NCBI GenBank assembly: GCA_045113775.1
Contig: JBGUJH010000157.1
Coordinates: 4,428 to 68,427, forward strand
DNA length: 64,000 bases
Reading direction: 5' to 3'
DNA from: CAG-791 sp045113775
Lineage (GTDB): Bacteria > Bacillota > Clostridia > Lachnospirales > Lachnospiraceae
Shown here: piece after piece, positions 41,848 to 50,526 of the stretch
Position numbering within the stretch: the first letter of the stretch is position 1
Layout of the letters: every line of letters begins with the position of its first letter
Made by a program: the position numbers and the translations under genes
The notes under the pieces: model-generated
Told to the model about the DNA's origin: nothing
Seen by the model: only the letters and a program-made list of their open reading frames with translations
Database searches by the model: none

Positions 41848-42708
41848 ATGAGTAAATCCGATACTTCCGTAAATCCTGTAAATGAAAAGGCCCGCCGCTT
41901 CGGCACGGCTATGGTGCTTGCCGCCTCGCTCTGTTTCTCAACAGGCGGCCTGCTCATGAAAGTGATCCCGTGGAACCCCCTCGTCATAAACGGCGTGCGC
42001 AACCTGATCGCATGCGTCGTGATCGGCCTCTATATTTTGGCCACGCATCACAAGCTTGTGTTCAATCCGACGGTACTGGTCGGTGCCATCTCCATGGCGG
42101 GCGTCACTACGCTGTACTCGGTCGCCAACAAGCTGACCACGGCCGGAAATACAATCATCCTGCAGTACACCGCGCCGATCTGGATCGTGATCTTAATGTT
42201 TCTTTTCTTCGGGAAGAAACCGGACCGGACAGCCCTGGTCTCTATTCTGATCGTTTTCGTCGGGATCCTTTGCTTCTTCTTCGAGGGCTTGTCCACAGGC
42301 AAATGGCTGGGCGATCTGCTGGCGCTGCTATCCGGCATTTTCTACGCGGGCGTGTTCATGCTGAACAGTTTCGAGAAGGGCGACGCGCTGTCGTCGGTTT
42401 TCTTCGGGCAGCTCGCCTGCGGCGTGTTCCTGTCGCCGCTCGCGATCAAAGAGACCGATTTCTCTGCACCGGTTCTGCTCGCGGTCTTTTTGCTCGGCGC
42501 AGTCCAGGTAGGTCTGGCCTACATCTTCTTCACAACGGGAACAAAATATACAGATCCGGTGACGGCCTCCATCATAAATGCTTTGGAGCCGATCCTGAAT
42601 CCGGTTCTGGTCGCTGTCTTCTACGGCGAGATGCTCGGCAAATGGTCGATGGCCGGCGCGATGATCGTCATTTGCGGGATCATGTACTATAACCTGAAAA
42701 AAAGGTAG
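41848..42708 (+). CDS. EamA/DMT-family transporter
   Basis: The 286-aa protein has ten predicted helices in two EamA repeats (FSTGGLLMKVIPWNPLVINGVRN; VTASIINALEPILNPVLVAVFYGE in the second). The family moves metabolites such as amino acids or nucleotides, mostly outward. No Shine-Dalgarno site is visible before the ATG. A TATAGT -10-like box at 41833-41838 ends only 9 bp before the start codon, so the mRNA may be leaderless. Confidence 0.88.
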   Translation: MSKSDTSVNPVNEKARRFGTAMVLAASLCFSTGGLLMKVIPWNPLVINGVRNLIACVVIGLYILATHHKLVFNPTVLVGAISMAGVTTLYSVANKLTTAGNTIILQYTAPIWIVILMFLFFGKKPDRTALVSILIVFVGILCFFFEGLSTGKWLGDLLALLSGIFYAGVFMLNSFEKGDALSSVFFGQLACGVFLSPLAIKETDFSAPVLLAVFLLGAVQVGLAYIFFTTGTKYTDPVTASIINALEPILNPVLVAVFYGEMLGKWSMAGAMIVICGIMYYNLKKR

Positions 42709-42713
42709 TTCAT

Positions 42714-42736
42714 AGCTCTCAAAGCGAGCCGCTGCC
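42714..42736 (-). repeat. Partial copy of the GCGGCTCGC hairpin repeat (minus)
   Basis: The minus strand reads GGCAGCGGCTCGC-TTTGA-GAGC. It sits 5 bp after the EamA stop and has a weakened stem. Confidence 0.4.
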
Positions 42737-42742
42737 ACACAG

Positions 42743-42778
42743 AAAATCCCCGCCTTCCGATCGGAAAGCGGGGATTTC
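42743..42778. terminator. Bidirectional terminator
   Basis: The stem AAATCCCCGC/GCGGGGATTT lies between convergent genes. Confidence 0.85.
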
Positions 42779-42808
42779 GACTGTATAGAAGGTATTTTCC
42801 GGAAACTC

Positions 42809-44125
42809 TTATTTTCTTCCGATCACAAATCCGAGCACCAGCGCTGCCAGAAGCATTCCTGCTGTTCCCAGCGCGAGATTGCGGAAACCGATCGCCGTCA
42901 CGATGAAGTACGGCGCGATCGTCAGGAAGAAGTTCTGGGTACTGATCTGCCACAGAGGCGTTGCCGTGATCAGGTTGGGACCTGCGTCTGTCTCGAGCTC
43001 GGGATCTGCGATTCTCAGAAGCATCATACCGGTCGCAGTGGAGCCGGTCCAGGATCCGAACATGACCATAGCGTTTTCAAGCCAGTGTTCCTTAAGCCAG
43101 AGCCTGGGCAGCGTCATCAGGACGATGGTCGTAAGGACGAGGCCTACGAAGGAGATCGTCAGGATCGCCCCTGCATTGTTCATGATGACGTCCAGCTTCA
43201 TGGTCGCAATTGCTGTAACGATCAAGTATTCCAGCGCCAGAGAACCGACGTGCGCAAGGGATTCGCTGTCAATAAAATCGCCGAGAGGTGTCTTTCTCAG
43301 AATGATACCTGCCACAAGCGATACGATGATCGCGGGGACATAGATGGCGAATCCTGAGAACAGCGGGATCTTGTGAAGCAGCTCCAGAAGACCGTAAGCC
43401 ACAATCATGATCGCCATGACGATGGCAAAGTGCAGGGTCAGCGGGTCAAAAGCGATGTCTGAAGTATATGCCTTCATGAATTTGGAGCGGTGTTCCTTCT
43501 TGAGAATACCGGTGTAGTCTTCATCGCTGAGGTTTCCGGACTTCTCTGCGGAGACCCACCCTTTACGGATTCCGATATTCAGGATCACGATACCGACGAT
43601 AATACCGAAAAGCATACCGATTGTCGCGTAAGTAGTACCGAAAGCGGACGCCTCGTCGTAATTCCAATATCCGAGGGTGTCATAGATACCGGCGATGACC
43701 TGCGGAATACCGTGCGCGCCGAAGAACGCGCCGAAAGGCAGGAGCGCCGCGCCGTCCGGAAGCCCGAAGAGCCTGCCAAGGCCCATCGCCGACAGGACCT
43801 GAACTGCTATGACGCAGGCGGAGATGCAGAACATCAGGGAGCACTTCTTGATCATCTTGGTGTTGAATGTCAATGAGATGAACTGCGTCACGAACAGGAT
43901 CGCGAGCAGAGGATTCGCGAAACTGCTGACATTGTCAGACCAGTGAATGTACGCGGGGCAGAATTTTCCGAGGACCTCCGAACCCAGCAGCAGTCCGACC
44001 AGGCCTGCTATAACGGCCACGGGGATGAAAAGTTTCTGAAATACTTTTACTTTGGATCTTAAGAACAAGCCGATGAGCAGCAGCATACTCGCCCATGCAA
44101 AATCTTTCAAAATAGCTTCAAACAT
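42809..44125 (-). CDS. GltS-type sodium/glutamate symporter family protein
   Basis: The 438-aa protein has about 11-12 helices. GltS-like features are FGAFFGAHGIPQVIAGIYDTL in the first half and MVMFGSWTGSTATGMMLLRIADP in the second, resembling the two inverted GSWTG/GGHGT re-entrant regions of the family. GltS imports glutamate with Na+. The first half has AHGIP in place of the usual GGHGT-type sequence, so substrate specificity may differ from classical GltS. AGGAGGAAG precedes the ATG. The next gene upstream on the same strand encodes a TRAP-type binding protein. Confidence 0.82.
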   Translation of the reverse strand: MFEAILKDFAWASMLLLIGLFLRSKVKVFQKLFIPVAVIAGLVGLLLGSEVLGKFCPAYIHWSDNVSSFANPLLAILFVTQFISLTFNTKMIKKCSLMFCISACVIAVQVLSAMGLGRLFGLPDGAALLPFGAFFGAHGIPQVIAGIYDTLGYWNYDEASAFGTTYATIGMLFGIIVGIVILNIGIRKGWVSAEKSGNLSDEDYTGILKKEHRSKFMKAYTSDIAFDPLTLHFAIVMAIMIVAYGLLELLHKIPLFSGFAIYVPAIIVSLVAGIILRKTPLGDFIDSESLAHVGSLALEYLIVTAIATMKLDVIMNNAGAILTISFVGLVLTTIVLMTLPRLWLKEHWLENAMVMFGSWTGSTATGMMLLRIADPELETDAGPNLITATPLWQISTQNFFLTIAPYFIVTAIGFRNLALGTAGMLLAALVLGFVIGRK

Positions 44126-44159
44126 TAGTCTTCCTCCTATGGGTTTTGCTCTACTTGCG

Positions 44160-45206
44160 TCACGGAGTCTGTGCGATCACTTTGCGGATCCTGGCGACAA
44201 GGTTTACAGTCCACTCATTTTGAAGTTCAAAGTCTGTATAAACTCTGCGTGTTGCTGTTTTAAAGGCCGCTATATCAGGCGATTCATTTACGACCATACC
44301 GGCGGCTTTCAATTCTTCCAGCTGCTTTCCCTGCTGGGCTGCCACCGCTTCGCGGTGCTCTTTCCCGTAGATCACAGCTCCTTCGCGCAGGACCTGCTGC
44401 ACGTCTTTGGGGAGCTTTTTCCATGTGGTCTGTGAGAAAACAAGGTTCTTGGATTCGTATTTATGGTTGGTGATAGTGAGATACTGATTTACTTCCTGAA
44501 TGTGATTTGCATAGATATTCGCGATCGGATTCTCCTGACCGTCAAAAGTTCCCTGTTTAAGGGCGTCATAGGTCTTGTTCCAGGAGAATACCGTCGTTCT
44601 TGCGCCTAACGATTTAAAGATGGCTTCTGTCATATCATCGTCCGGTATGCGCATCCGCAGACCGGATACATCCGACGGAGCCGATATCTCCCTTACGCTG
44701 TTCGTGATCTGCCGCATGCCGTTCTCCCAGAACGCCAGCTGGATCATGTTGTAAGAATCAAGTCCTTCCGTGAGGCCCTTGGCGATCTCTTCATCGTCCA
44801 TGACTGCCCAGGCCTGCTCATAGCTCGTGAACAGGAAGGGAAGTCCAAGCGTCGCTATTTTGGGCGCATAAGTTGCCTCTACGCCCTGCGGCATCATCAT
44901 GGCATCTAGCTGGCCTGTGACGAGCTGCTGCGCCATGTCAGTATTGTCGCCGAGCTCCTCATTGGGATAGAGCCTGATGACAACGCGGCCCCCTGTCTGC
45001 TCTTTCACGTACTCCGCATAATGCTGAAGAGAAACGTTGATCAGGTTGTCCTCTGTATCGCTGTGCCCGAGTCTGATTACATATTCCGTACTGCCGTTTG
45101 CCGTCGAGCCTTGTCCGTCGCCTGCGGCGCCGCAGCCTGTTATTCCAAGTCCCAGCACAATTACAAGAATGGCTGTCTGTAAAAGAATGAAAAACCGGTT
45201 GTTCAT
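44160..45206 (-). CDS. TRAP transporter substrate-binding lipoprotein (DctP-like)
   Basis: 348 aa from ATG 45206 (AAAAGGAG upstream). The lipoprotein signal ends GLGITGC. DctP motifs include IRLGHSDTEDNLINVSL near 55, LPFLFTSYEQAW, LRMRIPDDDMTEAIFKSLGA, and ALKQGTFDGQENPIANIY (the conserved Arg in MRIP binds the carboxylate). Such proteins deliver organic acids to DctQM permeases, yet no dctQ or dctM lies here; the following gene is a GltS-type carrier. It could work with an unlinked DctQM or, more unusually, with the GltS neighbour. Confidence 0.85.
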   Translation of the reverse strand: MNNRFFILLQTAILVIVLGLGITGCGAAGDGQGSTANGSTEYVIRLGHSDTEDNLINVSLQHYAEYVKEQTGGRVVIRLYPNEELGDNTDMAQQLVTGQLDAMMMPQGVEATYAPKIATLGLPFLFTSYEQAWAVMDDEEIAKGLTEGLDSYNMIQLAFWENGMRQITNSVREISAPSDVSGLRMRIPDDDMTEAIFKSLGARTTVFSWNKTYDALKQGTFDGQENPIANIYANHIQEVNQYLTITNHKYESKNLVFSQTTWKKLPKDVQQVLREGAVIYGKEHREAVAAQQGKQLEELKAAGMVVNESPDIAAFKTATRRVYTDFELQNEWTVNLVARIRKVIAQTP

Positions 45207-45406
45207 AGGCGGGTTCTCCTTTTCAGATGTACTGTCTCCTGTTTTTCTCTCACCGATTACTATGTATTTTTTCACCTGCAGAAGCAGGTTCTGTCCTGCC
45301 AAAAAGCAGAACATCGCAGCACGTTTTTTGAGCGTACTGCGATATTCTGTGCCGGACCATGATCTCCTTGATAGCGCTGATTATTTGCCATGATCCGGCC
45401 CTGTCA

Positions 45407-46417
45407 TCACAGTGTTACAACTACTTTCTCCTTGTCGGACTTAAGTGCCGCAAGAGAGACCTTCAGGGCTGCGATTCCGCTCTCAAGAGGTGTGCGGATC
45501 TCACTGCCGGTGGTCAGAGCGTCCTGGAAATGCTTGTGTGCATTTGCCATGCCCTGTGCCAGTGTATTGTCATAGGTATCATGGTAATTGGTGACCTGCT
45601 CATAAGGCATGTCGTCAGTCTTTACGATGCAGTCCTCGAGGTCGAACTGGCCGCCGCCGCGCACGATGGCGGTTCCCTTTGTTCCGACATATCCTCTCAT
45701 GGAGAATGAGATGTCAGAGGACCAGCTCGCGCTGATGGTAGCGATGCCGCCCTTCTCGATCTGCATGGAAATAGCGGAATTCGTATCGAATGTAGGCAGT
45801 GCCTCAACAGTCGCCTGCACATTGGCTGCCACTGTCTTGAAGTTGCCGCACAGAGCAGTCATCATGGTGATATCGTGGGAGAGGGACTCGATCGTCATGC
45901 CGCATACCAGCTTGGGATTGGTCCTCCAGGAAGCTGCCATGTTTCTGCCGCGGAATCCTGCGCCCTGTCCAAAGCGGTGAGAGAATACGTTGATTGGATC
46001 GCCGAGAACGCCGTCCTTTACCAGCTTGTACATCTGCTCATAAGCGGGGCGGTAGCAGTGGACGAAGTTGACCATGATCGGTACATTATACTTCTCTGCC
46101 ATCTCCTGCATCTTGATCGCGTCTTCCATATTGGTCGCGATGGGCTTCTCGACATAGAGCGGGATGCCTCTGGACATGATTTCTTCCATGTACTCAAGGC
46201 GCACTCCCGGAGGTGTGCAAAGAAGAGCATAGTCGATCTTTTCCTTGTCCAGATACTCTTTGTAATCATCCAGAGCAGGGCAGCCGTAAGTTTTTGCGAA
46301 GCGCTCTGCACTGGGTTTGAAAATGTCGTAGCATGCTGCCGGCTCGGAACCGATCAGTTTAAGTCCGTCAGCGTGTGCGTAAGTGATAACACCTGTCCCG
46401 ATAAATAATACCTTCAT
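45407..46417 (-). CDS. Gfo/Idh/MocA-family oxidoreductase
   Basis: 336 aa from ATG 46417 (GGAAAGGAG upstream). The N-terminal Rossmann domain has KVLFIGTGVITYAHADGLK and YALLCTPPGVRLEYMEEIM. The family catalytic EKPIATN is near residue 92, and the C-terminal domain has HRFGQGAGFRGRN and GMTIESLSHDI. These NAD(P)-dependent enzymes oxidise sugars, inositols or other hydroxyl compounds. It is monocistronic, with a cluster of TACAT/ATGTA palindromes upstream, suggesting control by a dedicated regulator not found in the window. Confidence 0.85.
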   Translation of the reverse strand: MKVLFIGTGVITYAHADGLKLIGSEPAACYDIFKPSAERFAKTYGCPALDDYKEYLDKEKIDYALLCTPPGVRLEYMEEIMSRGIPLYVEKPIATNMEDAIKMQEMAEKYNVPIMVNFVHCYRPAYEQMYKLVKDGVLGDPINVFSHRFGQGAGFRGRNMAASWRTNPKLVCGMTIESLSHDITMMTALCGNFKTVAANVQATVEALPTFDTNSAISMQIEKGGIATISASWSSDISFSMRGYVGTKGTAIVRGGGQFDLEDCIVKTDDMPYEQVTNYHDTYDNTLAQGMANAHKHFQDALTTGSEIRTPLESGIAALKVSLAALKSDKEKVVVTL

Positions 46418-46506
46418 TTTGATTGACTCCTTTCCTATGTCAGTCAAGTCCGTCGTTTGGGTTTCTTCCTTTCCGACCGGCCTGCAATGGTCTTCAGGCG
46501 AACCCC

Positions 46507-46560
46507 AGTACATGTACTTGTTACATACTATGTACTACATCCTACGTTGTACATTTATAA
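46507..46560. promoter_or_regulatory. Clustered palindromic operator sites upstream of the oxidoreductase
   Basis: Perfect palindromes AGTACATGTACT (46507-46518) and TACATACTATGTA (46522-46534) are followed by TACATCCTACGTTGTACA. The repeated ATGTA/TACAT half-sites resemble GntR-type operators, but no regulator gene is adjacent. Confidence 0.6.
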
Positions 46561-46839
46561 TAATCCTTATGCGTGGGATTGTCAATCAATTATCAACCTT
46601 TTAAACGATAAAGTGTTTTTTCTGTTTTATAAGGCATTTTTCTGTTTTTTTTGGGGTATTTGTCCTGTATCTCGAAGTCTTAACTGCTTCTATGGCAGGA
46701 TAAATCATAAAAAAATAGATTGTCTTCTCTCTTGTCACAAATTATCAATCAACTTATAGTATAATTTTCTTAAATTAGATGACATTTTTTCCCTTTGGGA
46801 ATATCAATTGAATTGAAATACAGAAATGAAGGAACAGAA

Positions 46840-47331
46840 ATGTATTTTAAATATTTTATAAAAGCAGTCCTACTGTTTGGACTCATCGGAGCCCTTGTGA
46901 TCGCCTGCGCAGATGGGGCTGCCCCGGAGACATCTTCCACCAGCATCAGTATTACTGATGCCGTTGACAGTGCGGCTGCTGATAAAACAGCCGCGTTTGG
47001 CAGCGGCGCTGAAGATACTCTTGCTATTGAGAATCCGAGAATTACAACTACAACAAATTATCAATCATCGATGTCTTTCCTGGGAAAGCTGCGTGACAAC
47101 AAGATCAGTCCGCACTTTACAGATCAGCAGATCATAGAGATTGCTAAGAAGCTGGAGATTCCGGAAAACATCGAAATAGGCGTCAGCGTCGGGGAACCGT
47201 ATTCATGGGAGGCTGCCGGCATTGATATTGCCGAGGTCAGTTTCTATCGGGGGAATACTTTTGTTGCCGGCGCAGAATGCGAAGTAAATACGTCAAATCT
47301 CGCAAGGTCGATCTACAAATATGAGTATTAA
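46840..47331 (+). CDS. Small lipoprotein of unknown function
   Basis: 163 aa from ATG 46840 (AAGGAAC upstream; the earlier in-frame ATG lacks one). The signal peptide ends LVIAC at residue about 24, then an Ala/Ser/Thr/Asp-rich linker runs to about 75. A small folded domain follows (SPHFTDQQIIEIAKKLEIP, IEIGVSVGEPYSWEAAGIDI). The family is not recognised. Similar Ser/Thr-rich lipoproteins with a compact C-terminal domain occur elsewhere in this window (1103, 37507), suggesting surface proteins. A strong terminator follows. Confidence 0.7.
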   Translation: MYFKYFIKAVLLFGLIGALVIACADGAAPETSSTSISITDAVDSAAADKTAAFGSGAEDTLAIENPRITTTTNYQSSMSFLGKLRDNKISPHFTDQQIIEIAKKLEIPENIEIGVSVGEPYSWEAAGIDIAEVSFYRGNTFVAGAECEVNTSNLARSIYKYEY

Positions 47332-47342
47332 TCTGTTCAAAA

Positions 47343-47396
47343 AAGACTGAGAAGAAAGGAATTACAATAATTCGTTTCTTCTCAGTCTTTTTTAAG
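47343..47396. terminator. Bidirectional terminator
   Basis: AAAGACTGAGAAGAAA pairs with TTTCTTCTCAGTCTTT, with an inner GAATTA/TAATTC stem, between convergent genes. Confidence 0.9.
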
Positions 47397-47397
47397 G

Positions 47398-47961
47398 TCA
47401 GACAAACTCTTCCACTGTCTTTATGACTCTTCTGATCGTTTTGATATCTTTTTTGGCCTTCCCGCGCTCGAGCGAGTGATTGGCTTCCTTCGTCAGGTGA
47501 AGCGCGATTCCCTTTTCCTCACAGATTCGTACGATCTCCTCTGTTTTGGCCCAGGGATCCGCGGTCCCGTGGAATGCGATCGTCCCGGCCGGGTCAGTCG
47601 GGAACCGGAAAGTCTCTTCCAAAGGCGTGTACAACACCTGCTGTGCAATGATCCCATGTTCTGCCGCATAAGACAGTGCCACTACCGTTCCCACGCTCTT
47701 AGAGAAGAACAGGATGTCATCATATGAAGACCAATCAATTTCCGCCAAAATATCTTCGGCCTGCTCCCTCGCGCTGACAAAACACTGATACATCTTGGCG
47801 GCATCGCCCTTGACTCCGGGCGGGAAATTACCGTAAGGCACCCGCTTGATCTCATATCCCCGTTCTCTTGCGATCTTTTCGCTGTAATACAGGAGCGGCT
47901 TGTCGCATGTATAGCCGATCCCCGGGAACAATACCGCAATTCCGGCCGTCTCTTTCATCAT
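47398..47961 (-). CDS. Alpha/beta hydrolase-like protein
   Basis: 187 aa. AVLFPGIGYTCDKPLLYY is at the N-terminus, the nucleophile elbow is LFFSKSVGTVVAL (Ser in SKSVG) near residue 88, the acid is in IAFHGTADPWAK, and the His is in EANHSLERG. It is a short lipase/dienelactone-hydrolase-like fold of unknown substrate. Its start overlaps the stop of the large lipoprotein gene by 4 bp (ATGA), so the two are coupled. Confidence 0.8.
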   Translation of the reverse strand: MMKETAGIAVLFPGIGYTCDKPLLYYSEKIARERGYEIKRVPYGNFPPGVKGDAAKMYQCFVSAREQAEDILAEIDWSSYDDILFFSKSVGTVVALSYAAEHGIIAQQVLYTPLEETFRFPTDPAGTIAFHGTADPWAKTEEIVRICEEKGIALHLTKEANHSLERGKAKKDIKTIRRVIKTVEEFV

Positions 47962-50369
47962 AGTATCCCCTCTCCGTTCTTCTCCTCGGGCGTCGTCTGC
48001 TCACCGGTCTTCTTTTCGGGTGTCGTCGGCTGTTCCCCGGTCTTCTCCTCAGGAGACGTCTTCTGTTCCCCGGCTGTTTCCGGCACCGGAGCTACCGGCT
48101 GGCTCGTATCGGCTGTCCCTGCTTTCTCCTTCTCTTTCTGTGTCTGGTCCTGCTTTTGGGTCTGGCCCTGCTCCTTTGCCTGATCCTGCTTTTGCTGCGC
48201 AGCCGCTTTTGCATCCTCAAACGCCTTGATTCTCTTGCCCAGATTCTCCTTCAAATTATTGTAGAAAAAGATCAGGTCATAGAAATGGTAGCTCCCGTCC
48301 GGTACGACCTTTACTCCCTTGGCGGCATATTTTTCAGGGTTTTCAATTCCCGTCGGGATCAATATGCCCGATTTTTCGTCCAGATAGCCTCCGCAAAACG
48401 CCGAGATCTCCTGTCTCACATTTCCGTAAGTATCCGTCGCGACATACCCTCTGTTGGCTGCTGCTTCCGCAGGGGTAGAATCCGTCTTCCAGTTCAGAGG
48501 ATTGATAGACAATACTTTGACCTCAGGTTTCGCCGCCGACTGATCCATGCAGTCGTAGCTCACGATCACACCTGTGTCCTTCTCGCCCTGCGCCATTTTC
48601 AGCCAGGGGCTTGCGTCCAGGTCCGCCTGTGTGATTCCGTATCCGATCACATACGCCGCCACGAGATTGTCTGACAGCCTCGCGTCCTGTCCGTATTCTG
48701 CCAGCAGGTCATAGACGGCTTGGGCGCCCTGGGAGAAGCCGAACAGCACGATCGGCCTGCCCTCTTTGTGGCAGTTGTCCAGGTACCATCTGAACGCCGA
48801 CCTGACGTCGCCTATTGCCGTCTTCCAATAGTGCTCTTTTTCTTCGCCCTCCGGAAGCGTATACACGCCCAGTGTACACTGCCTGTAATAAGGAGAGTAG
48901 ATCGCCGTATCCTTGCTGATGATCCCCTTCTCCATGTTGTATGTTTTGGCAAATCGAAGCGCGTCCCTAAGGCTGGTCACATCTTCATTGTCCGCCGTCC
49001 ACATGTTCATATTGACAGTCGGCATCACCGCAAAAACGTCTGCCTTGGCTCCCTCCGCAGTCGCTTCGTCCGGTTTTGTGATCCAGAGATCCGCCCTGCT
49101 GTAATCGAGCGGCCAGTTGTTCCGCGTCATTTCATACACATAGACCTCGTGGATCTCCCGCTCATACCCTTCGTAGAGGCCTTTCTCCACGCCCTGTTCT
49201 ATCTGCGCCCCTCTGTTGTTTATCACCAGCATCTTTTTCGCTGTTTTGTCAAAAGACAGTCCCCCGACTTCACCGACTACCTCAACGTCGTCGAGCGTTC
49301 TCTCCAAAGTGACACTGGCATCCGTGCTGTCCGGGTCCACCCGCCAGCGGTAGATGTGGTCCGGTTCTCCCAGATCAGCCGTGCCGTCATCCGCTGCCAT
49401 ATACAAGTATCCTTTATAATAGGCGATTCCGCGCAGCCACTGAGGGGGAGCCTGCATGTGTATTTTGCCGATGTATTCGCCGGTCTCCAGGCTGTAGCGG
49501 TACAGGTACCGCCCGCTCTCGTCGCCGGTCCACGAGCACGTCCAGATGGACTGGGTGTCGGGATCCACTGCTATGCCGGAGAAGTCCTTCTGTCCGCTCT
49601 GCGGATTGATCTCATAAGCCCTCGCCAGCTTCATAGTCTGCGCGTCATACACCGCGATCTGAAGGTCCGACGCCGCCGCGCCGCTGCCTTTTTCCGCGCA
49701 GGCATAGATTTCTCCGTTGTAGATGTCAATATCTCCCAGATGATCGGCCTTTTTCACAAAGTTCGCAAAAGGGTCCGCGTTTGTAGCTGTCAGTTTCCAG
49801 TCTTTATCGTAGTGGGCCAAAACATCGCTCCCGCTGACCCAGTACTCCCCATTCTCGCACGCGACGCCCTGCCGGCCTCCGACTGCCTGCGCCGCTTCCA
49901 GCTTATGTGTAAACCCGGGCAGGATCACATTGGTATTGCTCTCCTGCCTGCCGGTCACTGTATGAGGCGCGGCCTTCGGCTTACCTCCGGACTCCTGCCC
50001 GCCGGTCATGCCCGCCCCGGCTTGCTGGGTCTGGTCCGCGCCGGCTTGCTGGGTCTGGCCTGCGCCGGGCTGTTGGGTCTGGCCCGTGTCGGCTTGCTGG
50101 GTCTGGCCCGCGCCGGGCTGCTGGGTCTCAGTCCCGGGCTTTCCATCAGCCTGATCTCCTGCGCGGCCTCCGCCTGCGGCGTCCTCCTGCGTCTCCGGTA
50201 CCGGGACGTTCTGATCTGAGTCTTCCGCTTCCTGAGTACTCACGGCCTGCGCCGCATCTTCTGTATTTCCTGTTGCCGATTCTGTCTTTGGTCCGGATCC
50301 GGTGCACGCTGTCATTAAATTCAGAGCAAGGACCGCTGCGAGGACTGCTGCAATCTGCTTTTTAAACAT
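47958..50369 (-). CDS. Large lipoprotein: Gln/Thr repeat stalk, propeller-like region, DUF3089-like hydrolase domain
   Basis: 803 aa. The signal peptide ends LNLMTAC (Cys about 22). Residues about 80-130 are a tandem 8-residue repeat (TQQPGAGQ variants, 24-bp DNA period). About 150-430 look like a beta-propeller (repeated YxGEIYACAEKG, YYKGYLYMAADDG). About 440-730 resemble DUF3089 with WKTAIGDVRSAFRWYLDN and the nucleophile elbow IVLFGFSQGAQAVY. A Gln/Lys/Thr-rich C-terminal tail has PEEKTGEQ-type repeats. It is probably a surface enzyme on a flexible stalk. The domain fusion is unusual; the substrate is unknown. It is coupled to the cytosolic hydrolase at 47398. Confidence 0.75.
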   Translation of the reverse strand: MFKKQIAAVLAAVLALNLMTACTGSGPKTESATGNTEDAAQAVSTQEAEDSDQNVPVPETQEDAAGGGRAGDQADGKPGTETQQPGAGQTQQADTGQTQQPGAGQTQQAGADQTQQAGAGMTGGQESGGKPKAAPHTVTGRQESNTNVILPGFTHKLEAAQAVGGRQGVACENGEYWVSGSDVLAHYDKDWKLTATNADPFANFVKKADHLGDIDIYNGEIYACAEKGSGAAASDLQIAVYDAQTMKLARAYEINPQSGQKDFSGIAVDPDTQSIWTCSWTGDESGRYLYRYSLETGEYIGKIHMQAPPQWLRGIAYYKGYLYMAADDGTADLGEPDHIYRWRVDPDSTDASVTLERTLDDVEVVGEVGGLSFDKTAKKMLVINNRGAQIEQGVEKGLYEGYEREIHEVYVYEMTRNNWPLDYSRADLWITKPDEATAEGAKADVFAVMPTVNMNMWTADNEDVTSLRDALRFAKTYNMEKGIISKDTAIYSPYYRQCTLGVYTLPEGEEKEHYWKTAIGDVRSAFRWYLDNCHKEGRPIVLFGFSQGAQAVYDLLAEYGQDARLSDNLVAAYVIGYGITQADLDASPWLKMAQGEKDTGVIVSYDCMDQSAAKPEVKVLSINPLNWKTDSTPAEAAANRGYVATDTYGNVRQEISAFCGGYLDEKSGILIPTGIENPEKYAAKGVKVVPDGSYHFYDLIFFYNNLKENLGKRIKAFEDAKAAAQQKQDQAKEQGQTQKQDQTQKEKEKAGTADTSQPVAPVPETAGEQKTSPEEKTGEQPTTPEKKTGEQTTPEEKNGEGIL

Positions 50370-50481
50370 AATTTATCTCCTGAAATATATGAATTATCTT
50401 ATTATCCATTATATCTCTAAATGTGTTGTTTTTAGAATAAAATGAGTCAACTCAGACAGGAAGTATCATTCCTAACGCTAA

Positions 50482-50511
50482 AGTGCCGGAGAAGATCCCT
50501 TCTCCGGCACT
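50482..50511. terminator. Hairpin between the lipoprotein and membrane protein genes
   Basis: The perfect 13-bp stem AGTGCCGGAGAAG/CTTCTCCGGCACT lies just after the stop at 50527. The tract after it on the minus strand (TTTAGCG) is short, so it is a modest terminator. Confidence 0.7.
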
Positions 50512-50526
50512 CGAATCTCACTTATC

